Shown here: positions 61,290-64,000 of the stretch, piece by piece | Layout: each line of letters starts with the position of its first letter | How positions within the stretch are numbered: position 1 is the first letter of the stretch | Source: Thalassobacillus sp043497085 | GTDB taxonomy: Bacteria; Bacillota; Bacilli; Bacillales; Halobacillaceae | NCBI GenBank assembly: GCA_043497085.1 | Contig: JBIEKI010000001.1 | Strand: one strand, 5' to 3' | Length of the DNA: 64,000 nucleotides | Notes under the pieces: generated by a model | What the model saw: the letters and a program-made list of their open reading frames with translations, nothing else | What the model was told of the DNA's origin: nothing | Databases searched by the model: none | Position numbers and translations under genes: made by a program

Positions 61290-61327
61290 AAAAATTTCCG
61301 CGGCAACAGACTGCGGATTTTTTTGTT
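61290..61327 (+). terminator. Terminator of yfmR
   Basis: AAAAATTTCCGC pairs with GCGGATTTTT with a two-base bulge, and a T run follows. Confidence 0.65.
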
Positions 61328-61390
61328 TGTTCAGACAATATATGGAATAATAGATACGAGATATAAATTATTAGAGAGAGGGAGTTAAAG

Positions 61391-62632
61391 ATGCCAGAAC
61401 AGCAAATGTTAGAAAAGTATGCCGAGTTGGCGTTGAAAACAGGCGTCAACTTGCAAAAGGATCAAATGTTGATGGTCAACTCGACCATTGAAGGGGCAGA
61501 TTTCACACGAATGGTAGTTAAAAAAGCTTACGAAATGGGGGCCAAAACGGTACATATCAACTGGAGTGATGATGCTATTACCCGTACAAAGTACGAGTAT
61601 GAATCAAAAGAAACACTTGCTGAGGTCCCCCAATGGAAAGTCGATATGTATGATTACTTTGCGGAAGGTGGAGCTGCTATTTTATCCATCCGTTCAACTG
61701 ATCCGGATCTATTAAAAGGAATAGATGGGGAAAAAATAGCTGCAGCTAATAAGGCGGGAGCCCAGGCCATGAAAAACTTCCGCAGCTTTACAATGAATGA
61801 CCGTATCCAGTGGTCCATTGTTTCTATTCCGATCACTACTTGGGCACAAAAGATATTTCCTGAAGCTGGTGAAGAGGAAGCAGTCACTAAATTATGGGAA
61901 CAGATTTTTAAAATTGTCCGAGTCGACAAGGAAAATCCAGTTGTTGCCTGGGAAGAGCATAACAATATTCTTGCCCAAGCCAGGGATTTCCTGAATCGAA
62001 AAAAATATAAAAAACTCATTTATAAAGCACCTGGAACCGACTTGGAAGTCGAACTTCCGGAAGGGCATATTTGGAAGGGAGGAGCATCCAAGACGGAAAA
62101 AGAGGGGATACCTTTCAATGCCAATATGCCGACCGAAGAGGTGTTCACAGTTCCTCATAAATACGGCGTAAACGGCCAGGTGTCAAGCACGAAGCCGTTG
62201 AATTATGGCGGAAACCTGATTGATGACTTTACATTAACTTTCAAAGAAGGAAAAGTTGTTGATTATAAAGCGGAACAAGGAGAAGCTACTTTGAAGCATT
62301 TATTGGACACAGATGAGGGTTCCACCCGTCTTGGGGAAATGGCACTCGTACCGAACGAATCGCCAATTTCCCAATCAGGTTTGATTTTCTACAATACCCT
62401 CTATGATGAAAATGCTTCCTGTCATTTAGCGTTAGGTAAAGCATATCCAAACAGCTTAGAAGGTGGATCGGATATGAATGAAGAAGAGCTTGATAAGCAC
62501 GGGGTAAATGACAGTTTGTCCCATGTGGATTTCATGATGGGATCTGGAGAATTGGATATTGATGGCGTATTGGAAGATGGGACGACAGAAGCGGTCATGC
62601 GTAAAGGCAGCTGGGCCATTAAATTTGATTAG
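61391..62632 (+). CDS. ampS: Aminopeptidase of family M29 (AmpS type)
   Basis: This 413-residue cytoplasmic metal-dependent aminopeptidase (AmpS ~410) has a C-terminal catalytic half. Its ligands are expected in EGHIWKGGASK, PTEEVFTVPHKYGVNGQVSS (Glu, His, Tyr), LGEMALVPNESPIS (Glu), NASCHLALGKAY (His) and HVDFMMGS (His, Asp). It removes N-terminal residues from peptides with broad specificity, perhaps working on peptides brought in by App. GAGGGAG precedes ATG. Single gene with terminator. Confidence 0.92.
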   Translation: MPEQQMLEKYAELALKTGVNLQKDQMLMVNSTIEGADFTRMVVKKAYEMGAKTVHINWSDDAITRTKYEYESKETLAEVPQWKVDMYDYFAEGGAAILSIRSTDPDLLKGIDGEKIAAANKAGAQAMKNFRSFTMNDRIQWSIVSIPITTWAQKIFPEAGEEEAVTKLWEQIFKIVRVDKENPVVAWEEHNNILAQARDFLNRKKYKKLIYKAPGTDLEVELPEGHIWKGGASKTEKEGIPFNANMPTEEVFTVPHKYGVNGQVSSTKPLNYGGNLIDDFTLTFKEGKVVDYKAEQGEATLKHLLDTDEGSTRLGEMALVPNESPISQSGLIFYNTLYDENASCHLALGKAYPNSLEGGSDMNEEELDKHGVNDSLSHVDFMMGSGELDIDGVLEDGTTEAVMRKGSWAIKFD

Positions 62633-62640
62633 GTAATAGA

Positions 62641-62676
62641 CAAATGCCGGATACAGCATCCGGCATTTTCTTTTTG
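62641..62676 (+). terminator. Terminator of ampS
   Basis: Stem AAATGCCGGAT / ATCCGGCATTT with a five-base loop and T-rich tail. Confidence 0.88.
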
Positions 62677-62789
62677 AGCAGGCTTTTAGTAAAGGCATCG
62701 TTGATTATCGCTTAGAAAATAGGAGGTTATTTAAAGAAAATGACGAATAGTCTTATTAATGGATTATGAACGGAAGGGTGGAAGGTGCT

Positions 62790-63248
62790 ATGAAGAAGGC
62801 TTCCGTCAGTGTAATAATAATACTTTTATTGTTAATTGCCTGCTCGAGTGAAGCGGAGCAGAAAGAAGTATGGAGCAAGGACGAAACGTTCGAAGTTGAA
62901 GACCGGACTTACTATGGAAAAGAAGGTAAATTTGCTATTGTAAAAGAGAATGGTGAAAGTGATGAGGCTGCTTTCCCTGCTGGCCCTCAAGGAAGGTTGT
63001 ACAGTGTTTTTTTCTGGGGTGACCCTGAAGAGCTTATTGGAAAAGAATATACCTTGATCGCTACCCATGAAGAAGCGGATGAATCGATCGAACTTTATAA
63101 AAAGGCTATCAGTGGTAACTCTTTTGAAGATATTTCTGCAGATGCAGCGAGTGGGGCGAAGTTTGGTTTAGATAAGCCAGGCCTGTGGTTAATGGAAGTA
63201 TTAGTGGAAGGCGAAGATTTTGCGAGCTTCATTATTGAAGCAGAATGA
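62790..63248 (+). CDS. Small lipoprotein of unknown function
   Basis: This 152-residue exported lipoprotein starts MKKASVSVIIILLLLIACSS with lipobox LIAC. The mature part is acidic, begins EAEQKEVWSKDETFEV, and reads like a small beta-sandwich (FAIVKENG, YSVFFWGDPEEL, GLWLMEVLVEGEDFASFIIE). The central part, 'relay of effects of a drug or additive on the wall', resembles Bacillus lipoproteins of unknown role; no family is claimed. ATG 62790 has GGAAGGTG just upstream. Confidence 0.65.
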   Translation: MKKASVSVIIILLLLIACSSEAEQKEVWSKDETFEVEDRTYYGKEGKFAIVKENGESDEAAFPAGPQGRLYSVFFWGDPEELIGKEYTLIATHEEADESIELYKKAISGNSFEDISADAASGAKFGLDKPGLWLMEVLVEGEDFASFIIEAE

Positions 63249-63249
63249 A

Positions 63250-63273
63250 AATCCCCCGCTTGAACGGGGGATT
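63250..63273 (-). terminator. Hairpin between the lipoprotein and DUF915 genes
   Basis: Nine-pair stem AATCCCCCG / CGGGGGATT with a six-base loop. A T run (ATTTTC) follows only on the minus strand, so it mainly ends the leftward gene. Confidence 0.8.
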
Positions 63274-63287
63274 GCAGAATCGGAGTA

Positions 63288-64000
63288 TCACCAAAGAAAT
63301 TCTGCTATAGATTGGTCAACATCTGAATGTTCATGCAGCCCGGAGTGCGTGGCTGAAGCATCATGAATCACTTCCTGGTGGTAATTGCTTTTTGACACCA
63401 CCTGCTTAATGCCAAGCGCGCTGGATACGCTTACTAGTCCGTCTCCTCCGTCATAGCTTTTTTGTTTCACTACCTTGTCAGCATTTTCTGTTGTATATTT
63501 TCCATCGATCATTCCAGCGATGGCAAGGACTTCAATATCGTCAGGAAAGCTATTTTTACTTCCTATCAACGCCGTCAGTGCCTTCGCATCTTCGCGTAAA
63601 TCGATCAATGCCTCACCGGTATTCATCGCAAAATATTCTTCTTTTTCGATTCCCAGGAAAGGGCTCCCCATGACCACCAGCTTTTCGACATTCGGATACG
63701 TGCCATCGCTCTGGACTAAAAAATTAGCAGAGGCTAAACCTCCCATCGAATGGCCGACCATGTTCATTTGCTGAATTCCAAAATCAGTTTGTAGTTTTCC
63801 CATTATCTCTTGCAGCCAGAATGTCTGCTGATGGAGAGATGCGCGGTTTTTTTCGAAAATCACCTGGATGAAAGGGTGTTTGCTCCCGGAAAAGTCCCCG
63901 CGGATGGAAAGCTTACCCTCAGTAGATACGCGAATGACCATTTCTTTCTGCCCCAATCGTTTTTCCTCGAACCGGTCGAGCATGGTGTTAAAGGATCCTG
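63288..64000 (-). CDS. DUF915-family alpha/beta hydrolase, 5' end outside window
   Basis: This is the carboxy ~237 residues of a DUF915 hydrolase, probably an exported or membrane-associated esterase of unknown substrate. The frame stays open to the right edge (GSFNTMLDRFEEKRLGQ), so the ATG at 63983 is internal and the oxyanion HG motif lies outside. The nucleophile is in VGHSMGGLASANF. The acid is probably in the DGGDGLVSV region and the His is in SATHSGLHEHSDV. Motifs LVVMGSPFLG and AIAGMIDG are family-typical. Confidence 0.82.
   Translation of the reverse strand, partial: GSFNTMLDRFEEKRLGQKEMVIRVSTEGKLSIRGDFSGSKHPFIQVIFEKNRASLHQQTFWLQEIMGKLQTDFGIQQMNMVGHSMGGLASANFLVQSDGTYPNVEKLVVMGSPFLGIEKEEYFAMNTGEALIDLREDAKALTALIGSKNSFPDDIEVLAIAGMIDGKYTTENADKVVKQKSYDGGDGLVSVSSALGIKQVVSKSNYHQEVIHDASATHSGLHEHSDVDQSIAEFLW

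Noticed and set aside
1..64000. CRISPR array, tRNA, rRNA or prophage
   Set aside because: No regularly spaced short repeats, cloverleaf or phage structural genes were seen on either strand.

Overview
The window looks like a chromosomal segment of a spore-forming, probably halotolerant member of the Bacillaceae. The evidence is close protein-level resemblance to many Bacillus subtilis genes and neighbourhoods: helD, ypmRS, the lia cell-envelope-stress operon, htrB divergent from cssRS, appDFABC, niaR, yfmR and ampS, plus a short sda gene for the sporulation checkpoint. Ribosome-binding sites of the AAGGAGG type and frequent TTG/GTG starts fit this. Halobacillus-like genera are my guess for the genus; that is inference. 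No rRNA, tRNA, prophage, transposase or CRISPR array was seen.

Layout. 1-10.4 kb: the end of an aconitase, sda with an XRE-PAS regulator, a TRIC/UPF0126 membrane protein, cysK, helD, ypmS-ypmR and a nuclease-helicase. 10.5-19.4 kb: an OFA-type MFS carrier, an unrecognised membrane protein, a lipoprotein sugar dehydrogenase, small enzymes, an M24 peptidase and a catabolic-type ornithine carbamoyltransferase. 19.5-23.4 kb: the liaIHFSR operon with a LiaR-box-like palindrome in front and a decayed sugar-phosphate-isomerase gene behind. 23.5-28.2 kb: a dioxygenase under an MhqR-type operator, rpiA, kynA and a PdaC-like deacetylase with altered catalytic motifs. 28.2-31.3 kb: metY-hom behind a SAM-I riboswitch. 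32-40.6 kb: small proteins, an FAD oxidoreductase, alkaline phosphatase, rarD, a Rieske oxidoreductase and methionine gamma-lyase. 40.6-46.4 kb: the app peptide-transport operon. 46.6-54.8 kb: an orphan PTS EIIA with its own antiterminator, niaR, cls, htrB/cssRS and a thioesterase. 55.5-59.3 kb: a Fur-controlled ferric iron ABC transporter. 59.4-64 kb: yfmR, ampS, a lipoprotein and part of a DUF915 hydrolase.

Themes. Envelope and secretion stress (Lia, Css/HtrB, deacetylase, cardiolipin synthase) and sulfur amino acids (cysK, metY, hom, methionine gamma-lyase) recur. Regulation readable from the DNA includes a SAM riboswitch, an MhqR operator, three Fur boxes, a cre site and many intrinsic terminators.

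The strongest unexplained signal is a family of interspersed elements at about 13.5, 31.6, 50.5 and 55.1 kb. The three long copies (515-548 bp) have terminal inverted repeats and two homologous, inverted, hairpin-forming modules. The outer stems differ in sequence between copies yet stay complementary. The fourth copy is a 135-bp single-module derivative. Three of the four lie between a stop codon and the next terminator, so they would be transcribed as 3' UTR.
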